A stretch of DNA of 64,000 nucleotides from Cephalotus follicularis (lineage: Eukaryota; Streptophyta; Magnoliopsida; Oxalidales; Cephalotaceae), in assembly GCA_001972305.1 (NCBI GenBank), contig BDDD01000062.1, positions 784,740 through 848,739 of the forward strand. The letters run 5' to 3'. Under the pieces are notes generated by a model that made no database searches, was not told where the DNA came from, and saw only the letters and a program-made list of their open reading frames with translations. The position numbers and the translations under genes are program-made. Of this stretch, positions 20,107 to 31,180 are shown piece after piece. Position 1 is the stretch's first letter; each line of letters begins with the position of its first letter.

Positions 20107-20700
20107 TCACTTCAACAAACCGAACGTGAACATCCTTTCACTTCTTGCCACCAAAATGCCAATCAAGTTCAAACAATGCTTAAACTTGTTGGCGGGGACT
20201 GGCTTAGTCAACATATCAGCGGGATTGTCAGCAATACCAACCTTTTTCACTGTAATATTTCTATCAGTGATTGCTTCTCTGATGAAATGGTACCTAACAT
20301 CAATGTGCTTAGTCCTCTCATGATATACTTGATTTTTGGTCAAGTATATAGCACTCCTATTGTCACAGAAGACAGCAGAGCTTGCTTCCTGCTGAAGCCC
20401 CAGTTCCAAAACAGGATTCCTCAACCAAACAACTTCTTTCACTGCTTCTGCTGCTGCCATTTACTCTGCCTCTGTAGTAGACAAGACAACTGTTGACTGT
20501 AAGGTTGACCTCCAACTAATAGCTGAACCCGATAGGGTGAAGATGTACCCAGTTAATGATCTCCTTTTTATCGAGGCCACCAGCGTAATCAGAATCCACA
20601 AAGCTCACAACTGTGGTTCCATTCGAATTATATCTGTCAAAGACTAAACCCAAATCCACGGAGCCTCTAAGATACCTAAGTATCCATTTCATTGCCTGCT
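20107..20700 (-). pseudogene. RNase H, Tork-like element
   Basis: The first part (near 20690-20590) reads FVDSDYAG, and the second part reads EAVKEVVWLRN, AVFCDNRSAIYLTKN, HERTKHIDVRYHFIREAI and ADMLTKPV. These are the conserved copia RNase H blocks, with catalytic Asp residues visible in DSDYAG and FCDN. A stop and frame changes near 20460-20520 separate the halves. Confidence 0.85.
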
Positions 20701-21620
20701 AATGAACCTTTCCTGGATTCGCCATAAATCTGCTAACAATGCTAACTGCCTGTGCAATATCAGGACGAGTGCAAACCATCACATACATAATGCTACCTAC
20801 TGCACTGGAATATGGGAAACAAGAAATCGCATTCTCCTCAGCCTCTGTTTGAGGTGAATGCAAAGCTGAGAGTCTGAAATGGGATGCCAACGGTGTACTG
20901 ACAGGCTTAGCGTTCTGCATGTCAAACCTCTCAAGTACCTTCTCAATATATCTCCTCTGCGAGAGATATAACTTCCCTACTTTCTTGTCCCTCTGAATTT
21001 CCATTCCTAAGATATTCTTGGCAGGCCCGAGATCTTTCATCTCAAACTCCTCATTGAGTTGCTTCTTCAAAACCAATATCTCTGACATGTTCTTCCCAGC
21101 AATGAGCATGTCATCCACGTATAAGAGAAGATAGACAGAGGAGCCATCAGCAAGACGTCTTGAATAGACACAACTATCATAGGTGCTCCTCTGATAACCA
21201 CGTCCTATCATAAAACTGTCAAATCTCTTATACCACTGTCTTGGGGACTGTTTCAGACCATACAAATATTTCTTCCATCTACAAACGTGATCTTCTCTGC
21301 CTTCTACAGAATACCCTTCTGGCTGAACAATGTAGATAGTCTCCTCAAGCTCTCCATGCAGAAAAACAGTCTTTACATTAAGCTACTCAAGCTCTAAATC
21401 ATATAGAGCAACCATGGCCAACAACACATGAATGGATATGTGTTTCACCACCGGAGAGAACAATTCATCGTAGTTGATTCCCTCCTTTTGGCTATAGCCT
21501 TTAGCTACAAGTCGTGCCTTGAATTTATCACTTTCAACCCCTGGTATTCCTTCCTTCTTCTTGAAGACCCATTTTGCTTCCAATAGCTCTTTTTCCCTTA
21601 GGCAGCTCTACCAAATCCCA
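20699..21620 (-). pseudogene. Reverse transcriptase, Tork-like element
   Basis: Blocks in order: EAKWVFKKKEG, FKARLVAKGYSQKEGINYDE, FSPVVKHISI, LEGIYIVQPEG-like, MYGLKQSPRQWYKRFDSFM, LLLYVDDMLIAG, FEMKDLGPAKNILGMEI and YSSAVGSIMYVMVCTRPDIA. The catalytic YVDD is intact. A stop near 21383 and frame changes near 21265-21380 interrupt the chain. Confidence 0.9.
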
Positions 21621-21796
21621 AGTCTGATTCTTGTCTAAAGATTATAGTTCTTCAACCATTGCAATAGCCTAGTTCTTTGACTCTGGGCAAGTGATAGCCT
21701 TGGTATAGGTAGAGGGTTCATGAATACACATATCTTCTACTGTCATCAGGACATAGGCCACCAAATCAGAATACACATATCTCTAAGGGGCCGTAT

Positions 21797-22054
21797 CTAC
21801 CTCATTTCTCTACCAGTAGCTATAGAATAAGGTTGCTCAACCTCCTCTATAGCTTCCTCCTCTGAACTTGAAACACTATTAATAATGGGCTTACTCAAGG
21901 CATTCTGAGATGCCTTCTCTGCTGGAAGCTCCACCTTTTTCTTATCACTTTTCTGTTTACCTGCAGTCTCATCAATAAACTTCCTTTGATCAAGCATAAG
22001 TATTTCATTAAAAGTAACATCACTACTAATAATGAATTTAGGAGAGTCAGGTTC
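21797..22054 (-). pseudogene. Integrase-RT linker, Tork-like element
   Basis: A Lys/Glu/Ser-rich low-complexity stretch (ETAGKQKSDKKKVELPAEKA, then SSSEEEAIEEVEQPYSIATG). The linker between integrase and RT in copia Pol usually looks like this. A stop near 22054 separates it from integrase. Confidence 0.6.
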
Positions 22055-22894
22055 CTAGCACCATAAATGGTAACCTTTCACCCGATCAGCATACCCTACA
22101 AATAAGCACTTTTCAAGCTTACCATCTTTAACATGATAATAAGCAAGGCATCTAAAAACTTTTAAGTTTGAATAGTCACAGGGCTTACCTAACCACATCT
22201 CAAAAGGAGTCTTGCATTCAATTGTTGTCGAATGAGAGCGATTCACCAAATAACACGATGTGTTAACAGCTTCAGCCCAAAAATCCTTCCCCATGTCTGC
22301 ACTAGAGAGCATGCATCTTGCTCTTTCCAAAAGAGTCTTGTTCATGCACTCTGTCACCCCATTCTGCTGCGGAGTGTGCCTAACTGTACGGTGTCGTACT
22401 TTCCTTGAATCTGCGCAAAACTCATTGAACTCACCACCACAGAACTCAAGACCATTGTCGGTCCTAAGACGTTTGATCTTCTTTCCAGTCTGATTCTCCA
22501 CCAGAGCTTTCCACTTCTTGAAGGTTTCAAACACGTCACCTTTTCTCTTCAGAAAATAAACCCAAACCTTCATGGAATAGTCATCGATAAACGTCACAAA
22601 ATAAAGTGTACCACCTTTAGATGGAACCTGTGCTGGTCCCCAAAAATCAGAATGGATGTAATCGAGTGTCTCCTTTGGCGAATACGTTCCTGTACTGAAT
22701 TTTACTCTGCACTGCTTACCAATAACACAGTGCTCACAAAATTCTAGTGAGGTCGTCTGCTCCCCATAGAGTAAACCACGTTTACTCAAAGTTGTCATGC
22801 CACACTCACTCATGTGGCCCAAACGTATATGCCATAGTTTCATTTTATCATCTTCAGAAACTGAACTGGATGTGACATCAGCAGAACCCATCAC
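22055..22894 (-). pseudogene. Integrase, Tork-like element
   Basis: The zinc-binding domain is seen as LWHIRLGHMSECGM with CEHCVIGKQ. The core has DYIHSDFWGP (first Asp), VTFIDDYSMKVWVYFL, LRTDNGLEF (second Asp) and QQNGVTECMNKTLLERAR (Glu retained). It is open for 279 codons, the longest intact block of this element. Confidence 0.9.
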
Positions 22895-23015
22895 GGTGCT
22901 ACCCTACAAGTGATAAAGGTGATTTACTTTGTTACCCTTCATCACAACCAGATTACCTTTGAAGACTCTAAGTACTCTACCTCCCCCGGTGTATACACAA
23001 CCTATGGAATCCAAA

Positions 23016-24125
23016 CTACCCAACGAGATCAGATTTTTCTTTTAACTCTTGTATATGTCTTACTTCTGTCAGAGTTCTCATTGCTTCGTCATGACACTTG
23101 ATTCGAACAGTACCAATACCCACTGTCTTGCATACAGTATCGTTGTCCATCAAAACTGATCTACCACTCACTGATTCATACGTCGTGAACCAGGCTCTAT
23201 TTGGGCACATGTGGTATGATGCTTCCGAATCCATAATCCAAACTTCATCTGAAAGACTAATAACAGAATAAGCTGTAAGAACATTGTCTGACGCATCAGA
23301 CTCCTTACCATTTGCAACATTCGCTGAATCCGACCCTTGACCATGATGCTTCTCCTTTCTCTTGAGCAAAGGACAATCAGATTTATAATTCCCTCTTTTG
23401 TGGCAATAGTAACACTCAACGTTGTTCTTCTCCACTGCTGGCCTATCCCCTACTTGCCTGGATTTAGAACAAGTACTAGATCTGCCTCGAGCAGACTTAT
23501 CCCTGTTCTTGGTCCTGCCCCTCACAATCAAATCATATGCCTTATCATCAATAGCTTTACCCTTAAACTTTGTCCTTAGTTCGGCAGAGTTCAAAGAGGC
23601 CTTAACATCCTCTAAAGTTATGGACTCCCGTCCATAAAGCATCAAGCTCACAAAGTTTTCAAAAGAAGCAGGCAGAGAACACAATACAAGTAAAGCTTGA
23701 TCTTCATCCTCGAGTTTAATATCCAGGTTTTTCATATCTAGCATAATTTTATAAAACTCATCTAAATGTTCTTGAACATGAGTGCCTTCATGCATCTTTA
23801 GCATATAAAGACGTTGCTTCAAATACAATCTCGACGTAAGAGATTTCTTCATGTAGAGACTTTTGAGTTTCTTCCAAAGACCAGTCGTCGTTTCTTCATC
23901 TGTAACTTTTTGCAGCACCTTGTCATCAAGGGACAACTAAATCACACTATGCGCCTTCTCGTCCATCTCTTCAATTTCAGCCGAGGTCATGTCATTTGCA
24001 TATTTTCCATCCAGCGCCCTGACCTTATTCTCTCGCCTTAATAAAGCCTTCATCTTTATTCTCCATAATCCAAAATTGTTTTGTCCGTCGAACGAAGTAA
24101 CCTGAAACTTCAAGGATGCCATCAC
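23016..24125 (-). pseudogene. Gag and protease, Tork-like element
   Basis: Gag starts at ATG 24125 with VTSFDGQNNFGLWRIKMKAL. One in-frame stop at 23937 is followed by the UBN2-type capsid region in the same frame: LWKKLKSLYMKKSLTSRLYL and LDEFYKIMLDMKNL. The zinc knuckle reads CYYCHKRGNYKSDC, with the His replaced by Asn. The protease site reads WIMDSEASYHMCP, where the expected DSG is DSE. Both lesions suggest long inactivity. Confidence 0.9.
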
Positions 24126-24147
24126 GAAGAACCTTATAATCGAATCT

Positions 24148-24163
24148 ATCGCTCCAATACTAG
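24148..24163 (-). other. Primer-binding site, Tork-like element
   Basis: On the minus strand, just inside the LTR, TAGTATTGGAGC resembles the initiator tRNA-Met site TGGTATCAGAGC (9 of 12). Confidence 0.5.
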
Positions 24164-24165
24164 TT

Positions 24166-24819
24166 TGTTAAGACAAACAGCGGAAGACAAGATGGCAGAC
24201 TAGACAAAAATGCAGAACAATAGAAAAAACAAAATAAAAAAACACAAGATTTACGTGGTTCGATCAGTGTGATCTACATCCACGGGCGAGGGAGAAGAAA
24301 TCCACTAAAACAAACGAAAGAGTTACAAGTTACAAGATCGAATTGATCACAAAGACAAAGCTTGACAAACTCTCTCTCACAAAACTATTATGTATTGTGT
24401 GTTTCATTCTCTACTTTACATCAAGCGAGAATCGCATTTATATAGACTCACAAAATCCTAATTTGACTCGCAAAAGGAGTCCTAATCCGATGCGTAGAAG
24501 GATTCCTACTTCGAATATGTTTAGTATAGGCAGAGCTAAGTGCTCTGACTACTTTCCAACAAGGTCTGCCAAAGAGCTAGGAGCTCTGACCTTTGTCCAT
24601 TGAGGTCTGCCAAACAGCTGAGTGCTCTGACCTCTCTCCATTGAGGTCCGCTAAAGAGCTGAGTGCTATGACCTCTCTCCGTTGAGGTCTGCCAAAGAGT
24701 TGAGTGCTCTGACCTCTCTCCATTAAGGTCTACCGAAGAGCTGGGAAGTCTGCCAAAGAGCTGAGAGCTTTGACTTCCTTCTCTGGAGCGGGTCGGACCA
24801 AAATTTAAGACATTTAACA
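24166..24819 (-). repeat. 5' LTR of Tork-like element
   Basis: 654 bp with ends TGTTAA ... TTAACA. It includes the TTTACGTGGTTCGATCnnTG and ATCTACATCCACGGG segments common in plant copia LTRs, a TATATAAA box on the minus strand near 24440, and about six units of the 41-bp GAGCTGAGTGCTCTGACCTC minisatellite in U3 (24530-24780). Confidence 0.85.
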
Positions 24820-24829
24820 ATATGAAAAC

Positions 24830-25560
24830 TTACATGCAAGATTTTTGTACATATTTATCATGCATGCAGTGTAGGTTGTTTTAAACACTCGCAACATGTT
24901 CATTCCACCCCAGAAAATTATGAACCCTACATTTTTTAAAACATTATACTATCCTCTACAACTTTCATGTGTTGAGTTTTTTTATGAATCTGACCCCTAC
25001 TATATGCTATAATAGATTTTATTGAAATTGTTCCTCTAACCCTTCGCATGCAGAACAAGTATCTCAAAATATTCATAGAGACTTCGTTTATCATCATATA
25101 ATTACAAAACTTTCCAGTTTGAATTATTATGTCTTCTACAACTTTCATGTTTTTGAGATTGCCAGATTTTGACTCCTTATATATGTTATAGTAGTTTTTA
25201 CAAATTGGTCCTCTAACATGTGCATGCAGGAAATGTATTTTAAAACACTCACTGAGACTTCGTTTCTATTGGAATTTTATGATTCTTATATTTTCTGAAA
25301 ACCTCATTGAGTCCTTTACAATTTTTATGTTTTGAGTTTTTTCAAATTTTGCCTTTTTCTGCATGTAATGATGACATTTTATAAGCAATGTACCTTTAAC
25401 TCCTACATGCATAACATGCACCTTAAAATATTTAATGGGACTTCAGTACTTATTAGAAAATTATGAACCCTACCTTTTTGAAAATCTTAAATTGTCCTCT
25501 ACAACATATATGTTTTGAGTTAATTAACCATACCCTTTTGGAAATCTTGAAAACCCTCAG
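24830..25560. repeat. 180-bp tandem repeat array
   Basis: The anchor block TCTACAACTTTCATGTTTTGAG recurs with its ACTTTCATGT part starting at 24961 and 25141, a degenerate copy at 25321 (ATTTTTATGT) and another at about 25504. The first three spacings are exactly 180 bp in the printed sequence; the last is about 183. Each unit also carries a GCATGCAG block and an AAAACACTC-ACTTCG block. About four diverged units are present. No ORF. Confidence 0.8.
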
Positions 25561-26477
25561 TCATCTATATGTTATATTGACCCACCATAAATGATTGGAA
25601 ATTCGTATATGATCTATTGAATCTTCGTATACATTTCTAAATTGTTTAATTAAGTTTTCGCCGTGTTTATATAAGTTTTCCGTAAAAGTATTCCATTGTT
25701 TAATTGTTACTTCCGTTATTGAATGTTTAAAACTTCTTATATTTCCAAATGTCGTTACTGTTTTTTAATGGGCTATTTGAACTCTCTCTTTCAATGTTTT
25801 TCCTCCCATGTGCGAGATGAAGTTAAAGAAAGTCTTAGTGGGCATTGAGCAGGGGATTTTTCCATTGGGCCTTTTTCTTATGAATTTTCTACTCGTTTAA
25901 ATGAACAATTTGGGCTTGTAATATTCGTTTTATTTGAATATCTTTTTTTTTAAGTTGTAATACATATGTGTAATGTTGTATTTTATTCTGTAAGTTATTT
26001 GTTAGAATTCAGATTAACAACTTTAGGGTGTTTAACACATAAAAAGATGATGAGATAGTAACTAATATAGTTAAGGAAATCGGATTAATAATAGTTAAGT
26101 TTTTGGCGCATTACAAATATCGTATTTTAGACTTGGTAATCTTTTCATCTTCAATCAGTTATAAAAACCAGAAATGCACAGTTTAAGTAAACGAGAGAAG
26201 GTTAAAACTTTGAAAATTTCCTAATTTATTTAAAACAATGAAAACAATTACCTATCTATAAACCTCCATAACTCAAAAATATTTTTTCACTTTTCCTTAA
26301 GTATGGTTGATTTAATTTAATTTTATATTATCTAAAATAATATAATTATATTTATCCATTGTTTTACAAATTTATATTTTTTATTTTATTACACAGATAA
26401 TTAATTATCCTGAATTATGTCTCAAATAAAGAAGAAGACAATATTAATTATACAATCTTTGAACATAAATTTTTATT
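25561..26477. other. AT-rich region, nothing recognised
   Basis: Non-coding AT-rich DNA. I found no repeat, gene exon or regulatory element I could support. Confidence 0.5.
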
Positions 26478-26700
26478 TTAAAGAAAATCTTAGAATGACG
26501 CCCTAAAAAATTATGATTTCCCAATTTGACACATTACATTGAAAAAAAAACTCAATGTGGTGCACGCCATCAACTGTCGTTATCAATTTTTCCTAATTTT
26601 GTTAACAATTGAGATTTTTTTTTAATATAATGCGTCAAATTAAAAAAAAAACAAATATTATGCACTAAATTAAAAAATCAGCCCATACTGTTTGTTGTGG
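26478..26700. repeat. Dispersed repeat R2
   Basis: Shares AAATCTTAGAATGA, AATTTGACnCA and CAATGTGGnGCA blocks with 62588-62708. It lies just upstream of the truncated copia here, and just after repeat R1 at the second site. It contains A- and T-rich inverted segments. Family not recognised. Confidence 0.55.
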
Positions 26701-26929
26701 TCTTCTTTAGAAAGTAATATCAAAATATCATGGTCAATTCAAAATATCAAAACCCAACAGAATTACACTGAAAAGGGGCTAGTTTATAGAAACGGCTATT
26801 TTCTTTTCAAACCAGTTCATAATTTTAACGGCTAGTTTATTCAAATCTATATTAAAGGCTCTTTCCTTCTTCTAAAGAAAAGCATTTTAAAAACAACAAA
26901 ACATTCTATTAGAAGCATTTCAAATCATA

Positions 26930-27430
26930 CTATGCCTGGAAGTACTAAGCAAAATGAAGTCGCTGAAAGGCGTAACCGCACTCTTATGGAGATGATGAGA
27001 AGTATGATTAGTAGGATGAATTTACCTGAGTTTCATTGAGGTGAAGCATTGAAAACAGCCCTTTATATTCTAAACAGAGTCCCAAGTAAAGCCGTCGCAT
27101 AATCCTTTCGAGTTATGGACTGGACGCAAACCTAGTCTTAACCATCTTAGAGTTTGGGGTTGTCTTACAGAGGTGAAATTGTATACTCCAAACTTAAATA
27201 AGCTGGATTCGAGGTCTGTTCATTGTTTCTTTGTGCGTTATCAAGATCATTCGAATGGGTACCGTTTCTATAATCCATACGGAGGCACTAGAATTGTGGA
27301 TTCACAGACAGCGAAGTTTTTAGAGTTCGATGTAGCCGAACTGGGTGATTGTTCTAAAACGATTGAAGATAGTAGAAATCAAACGGCGACTGTATCTTTT
27401 TCTTTACCTACCAAGATGAATGTTGAATAA
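26930..27430 (+). pseudogene. Integrase C-terminal half, truncated copia
   Basis: The frame starts at the catalytic-Glu block, STKQNEVAERRNRTLMEMMR, then LPEFH, a stop, and ALKTALYILNRVPSKAV. After a frameshift near 27110 come YTPNLNKLDSRSVHCFFVRY and GYRFYNPYGGTRIV, the usual end of copia integrase. The first two catalytic Asp residues are lost with the missing 5' part. Confidence 0.85.
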
Positions 27431-27475
27431 CACATGCAGTTGCAACTGTTGAGGTTGAGGCACCTTTTCAAGAGC

Positions 27476-28310
27476 CTATTACTGATGCCGTACCTACGAC
27501 ACAGGATGTAGTAGCAGAGGTTCCAGTCAGGAGATCGACTCGTGAGAGAAGATCGGCGATACCGCCTTGCTATGAGATCTACTTGGGAGATCGGTTGTGT
27601 AATCGACCCATTAACTTATTTGGATGTTGTTGCTAGTACTCAATCAGATTTGTGGATGGATGTAATGAAAGATGAGATGCAGCCAATGAGACATAATGGC
27701 GTTTGGGAATTTGTTGAATTGCCTGAAGGCTGCAAACCTATTGGTTGTAAATGGGTTTATAAGACTAAAAGGGATTCCGAAGGGAAGGTTGAGAGGTTTA
27801 AAGCCAGACTGGTTTAAAGGTCATTTTGATTTGGAGGTAAACATAAGACTAAAAGGGATTCCAAAGGGAAGGTTGAGAGGTTTAAAGCTCATTTTGATTT
27901 GAAGTTACACCAGATGGATGTAAAGACTGCATTCCTAAACGGTAATCTTGATGAGGAGGTCTATATGGTAGCCTGAAGGTTTTGCAGTTGAAGGTGGTAG
28001 TCATCTTGTTTTACACTCAAGAAGTCTATATATGGTCTCAAACAAGCTTCGAGACAGTGGTATTTCAGATTTGATGATGTTGTGACTTCTTTCGGTTTTA
28101 AAGAAAATCCAGTGAATCAGTGTCAGTGGGAGTAAATTCATTATTCTTGTGCTCTATGTGGATCTTGTTAGCAAGCAATGATCTAGGCATGTTACATATG
28201 ACCAAGCAGATGTTGTCTAGTGAGTTTGACATGAAGGACCTTGGTGATGCTTCTTTTGTCCTTGGCATTCAAATTCATAGAGATCGTTCTCGCTATTTGT
28301 ACTAGGCTGG
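27476..28310 (+). pseudogene. Reverse transcriptase, truncated copia (YVDL)
   Basis: Blocks: VVASTQSDLWMDVMKDEM, NGVWEFVELPEGCKPIGCKW, VYKTKRDSEGKVERFKARLV, MDVKTAFLNGNLDEEVY, LKQASRQWYFRFDD, VLYVDL and FDMKDLGDASFVLGIQIHRD. The YVDD site reads YVDL. A direct duplication of about 80 bp (27762-27830 and 27843-27905) copies the SEGKVERFK block. Several frame changes follow. Confidence 0.85.
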
Positions 28311-28369
28311 ATATCGCTTTTGCAGTAGGACTTCTTGGCGGATATCAGTCTAATCATGGTCATGATCAT

Positions 28370-28860
28370 TGAGTGGCTGCTAAGAAGGTCTTAAGATACT
28401 TGAAAGGAACAAGAGATTTTATACTGACTTATAGACGGGTTGATGATTTACAGTTAGTGGGTTTTACAGATTCTGACTTTGCTGGTTGTCAGGATGATAG
28501 AAAATCCACATCATGTTATGTTTTTATGATGGCAGGTGGGGCAGTGTCTTGGAAAAGTGTAAAGCAGACGTTGATTGCTTCTTCGACCATACAGGTAGAG
28601 TTTGTAGCGTGCTATGGATCAGCTACGCAAGCAGTTTGGTTCAGGAATTTTATGAGGACATTCACTGTTATTGATTTTATGTCTAGGCCTATCCGGTTGT
28701 ACTGTGATAACAGCTTTTCTGTGCTGTTTATTAATAATAATAAAGGTATCACAGGGTCTAAACACATAGAGATAAAGTACTTAACCATTAAGGAAAATTT
28801 AAGAATGGTGACGTTACAGTAGAGCATATTAGTACAGATGACATGGTTGTTGATCCCTAA
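28370..28860 (+). pseudogene. RNase H, truncated copia
   Basis: Reads KKVLRYLKGTRDFILTY, GFTDSDFAGCQDDRKSTSCY, MMAGGAVSWKSVKQTLIASS, VEFVACYGSATQAVW, YCDNSFSVLFINNN and SKHIEIKYLTIKE. Catalytic Asp residues are present. It is open for 149 codons up to 28822, then a frameshift leads into a short tail, SILVQMTWL. Confidence 0.85.
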
Positions 28861-29619
28861 CTAAATGCCTTCGTCCTTGTATTTTTGAGAAACATATAGC
28901 TAGCATGGGCTTGGTTGTATCATGGGATGCACTTTTTTAGTGGGAGTCAGTGGTTTTATTTTGCTCTATTTTTGGTTTTCATCTGTACTGTTTTATCTTT
29001 TGATACTATATCGGATTATATGACTATGTCTTTTGCAATCAATTAAGTTGAATAAATTCAGTTTTTATTTTGTCTACTTTGTTTAAACACATTGGTGTTT
29101 TACATGTTGACATGTCATATATATATATATTATATTATTGTTTAAAGTCTTGAGATGTGTATCCATCTTGAGCAAAGGCTGGGGCATTCAGTTATTGGCC
29201 TTAAAGGTATGTCTTATGGCACATAAAGATTTTCATGTGAAATAAAGTTAAAGACATACAGGTTCATTGGAACCATATAGATTTTCTCTAGTGTGCCTGT
29301 ACAACTTAAAGAGAGAAAATTGGTGACCGACGATGGATAACACTTGAAGAACTATTGGTGTTATCAAATCGCCACACTACCGTATTAAATCCATGTTAGT
29401 AGTGCTAAAGGCTTTTGTAACCATGGAAGGTCTTGTATCGTTTAAAAGATGCAATTATCGCCATGATTCAGAGTTTGAGGTTCTGCGGGACATGATTGAC
29501 TATTGGAACAGTCTCTAGACCAATATTTTTTATGCACGCAAAACTTTGAAACTTAGTTGGCCTGTGTAATTGTTTTTGATAAAATAAATATATATTTTTA
29601 TTATTATATAACAATTAAT
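28861..29619 (+). other. 3' untranslated region of truncated copia
   Basis: About 760 bp of non-coding sequence between RNase H and the polypurine tract. A TA microsatellite lies near 29118-29132. Some copia lineages have such a long 3' region. No extra ORF is seen. Confidence 0.5.
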
Positions 29620-29637
29620 ATAGCCCAAGTGAGAGAA

Positions 29638-30136
29638 TGTAAGAATATTTTATATGTGGGCTTATATTAATTGGGTATTTATTGTTAAATAAAACCAGGC
29701 TGACTATTGATCTAATAAAGTGGGACATACATATTCTAAAATCAGGCTGACTATTGGTCTAATTGACTAGCTAGTGTGGGCTATAGTAAACTAATAAGGC
29801 TTTTGATGAGGGAGCCCATTAGGTTACTAATAAGATTAAATAATAGCTAGGTCTCCTCTCTTAACCCTAACAATCTTGACATAAGAAAAAAATACACATA
29901 CAGTAATAAAGGAGATAGGCAGCTATCTTCTTGTGTATTACGGTGTCTCATCGAACTAGTGTTCTAGGGAATTAAGAGAGATGTACCTTGTTACTAAGAA
30001 TCATTACAGATTTTAGCTGCTTATCATGGATCATAAACAAGGTACGATTTCTATCATTGTTATTTAGGTGTTTCTCTTCTATCTAAGGCAATCCTAGGGA
30101 TTAAGAAATTGATCAGGTATACAATTTTATCTTACA
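29638..30136 (+). repeat. 3' LTR of truncated copia
   Basis: Preceded by the purine tract AGCCCAAGTGAGAGAA. Ends form a short inverted pair, TGTAAGAATATTTT and AATTTTATCTTACA. The internal part includes repeated AGGCTGACTATTGnTCTAAT blocks (29697 and 29747). Confidence 0.7.
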
Positions 30137-30790
30137 CCTATGTCCACAAAGACAGGAGTCAAATCCACTTTTAAAAAAAGTAAGGCTTATGAATCTCTCA
30201 ACCTCTTCCTGCACACTATACATATTATTAAGATACAAGCCTGCTGCAGCGATGAACACGAGAGACCTTAAAACAATAACTGATTTTTTATTTAAAATAA
30301 TGCCTAGAGGTTGAATGAGAAGGCTGCTCTTTTATGAGTTGGTAAGTAAAAGGAAATTGATGTATACTACTAGAGAGAATACAAACTTTTGAATGAATGA
30401 GTTGCTGCTGCAGAGCTTAGAAAGATTTTATTACTTCTTTTCTTATTAACTGAGCCATACTTGCATTACTTACTCTCCTAGAAAACTCACATTGAAGGCC
30501 TTCTAGAGGTTGAACGAGAAGGCTGCTCTTTTTGTATCTTTGTAAAAATTACATGTGTGTATTAAATGAGGACAAACTAGAAGGCCTTCAGGCATGCCTG
30601 TATGAGGATTGAGGAGCATTTTAATTTAGGGTTTAACTGGATATGTGCCATAAGAAAAAAGGAAAGGCATGAGGAGCATTATACAGGAATTGAATGAAAT
30701 TGCGGTAGTGAATACCATTTAATGGCATACACATACAGCCCTCAAGCCAAACAAATCGACTATTGTGCATCATTGAGATATTTAAAAATA
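30137..30790. repeat. Spacer with a direct repeat
   Basis: Non-coding. The block CTAGAGGTTGAATGAGAAGG with GCTGCTCTTTT occurs at about 30304 and again at about 30503, roughly 200 bp apart. Nothing else is recognised. Confidence 0.5.
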
Positions 30791-30794
30791 AATA

Positions 30795-31180
30795 AATGCT
30801 TTTGCAAAACCCACTGATCCTTTTTCGTTCCCTTCTTAAATGTGTTTTCATTGTCTTCTATTGTTTTTATTTTTTGTCATTCATTAGTGATAAACTAACC
30901 ACCCTTGGGCATCAAGAAACGATTAAAGAAATACTAAATTTTTTTCCATTTGTCTTGTTAGCTCATATTTATTATGCAACGTCTTTTTTACGTTGGTCTG
31001 AGGCATAAACACACAAAAAGTTGATGTTATCTCATGTCTTGGAAAGATAGTCTTACGTGTTTTACCATCGAACCAAGAAAGGCGAGTATGTTAAACTTGT
31101 TTTTGTTTCTTTCTATATAATATCTTCTGTTCAATTTTCATTTTTTTCTCGTCTCCCATGTTCAAAATTTGGATTACGGT
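30795..31180 (+). repeat. Segment duplicated in inverted orientation (R3, copy 1)
   Basis: Matches the reverse complement of 53214-53480. Shared blocks include TGTGTTTTCATTGTCTTCT, TGTCATTCATTAGTGATAAA and CTCCCATGTTCAAAATTTG. About 160 bp here (about 30921-31078) are missing from the other copy. The nature is unknown and no convincing coding frame was found. Confidence 0.7.

Larger units (their letters stand above)
19552..24819 (-). mobile_element. Ty1/copia element, Tork-like, mosaic LTRs
   Basis: Order on the minus strand: 5' LTR 24166-24819, PBS, gag, protease, integrase, RT, RNase H, polypurine tract, 3' LTR 19552-19987. The copia order (INT before RT) and motifs such as GLKQSPRQWYKRFDSFM and KHIDVRYHFIREAI place it near the Tork/Tnt1 group. 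The two LTRs share only about 190-290 bp of U3; their R/U5 parts are unrelated. All reading frames are broken. Flanks TAATG (left) and ATATG (right) share three of five bases at best. Confidence 0.85.
26930..30136 (+). mobile_element. 5'-truncated Ty1/copia element
   Basis: Begins abruptly in the middle of integrase and continues through RT and RNase H to a polypurine tract (29620-29637) and a 499-bp 3' LTR. No gag, protease, integrase N-terminus or 5' LTR is present upstream. All domains carry stops and frame changes. The lineage is not assigned; RNase H block KHIEIKYLTIKE differs from the other two copia elements here. Confidence 0.8.

Noticed and set aside
20059-20496. 145-codon plus-strand frame
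   Set aside because: It is the antisense shadow of the copia RNase H coding region.
24830-25560. CRISPR-like repeat-spacer array
   Set aside because: The repeats are contiguous 180-bp units without unique spacers, in a plant nuclear context.
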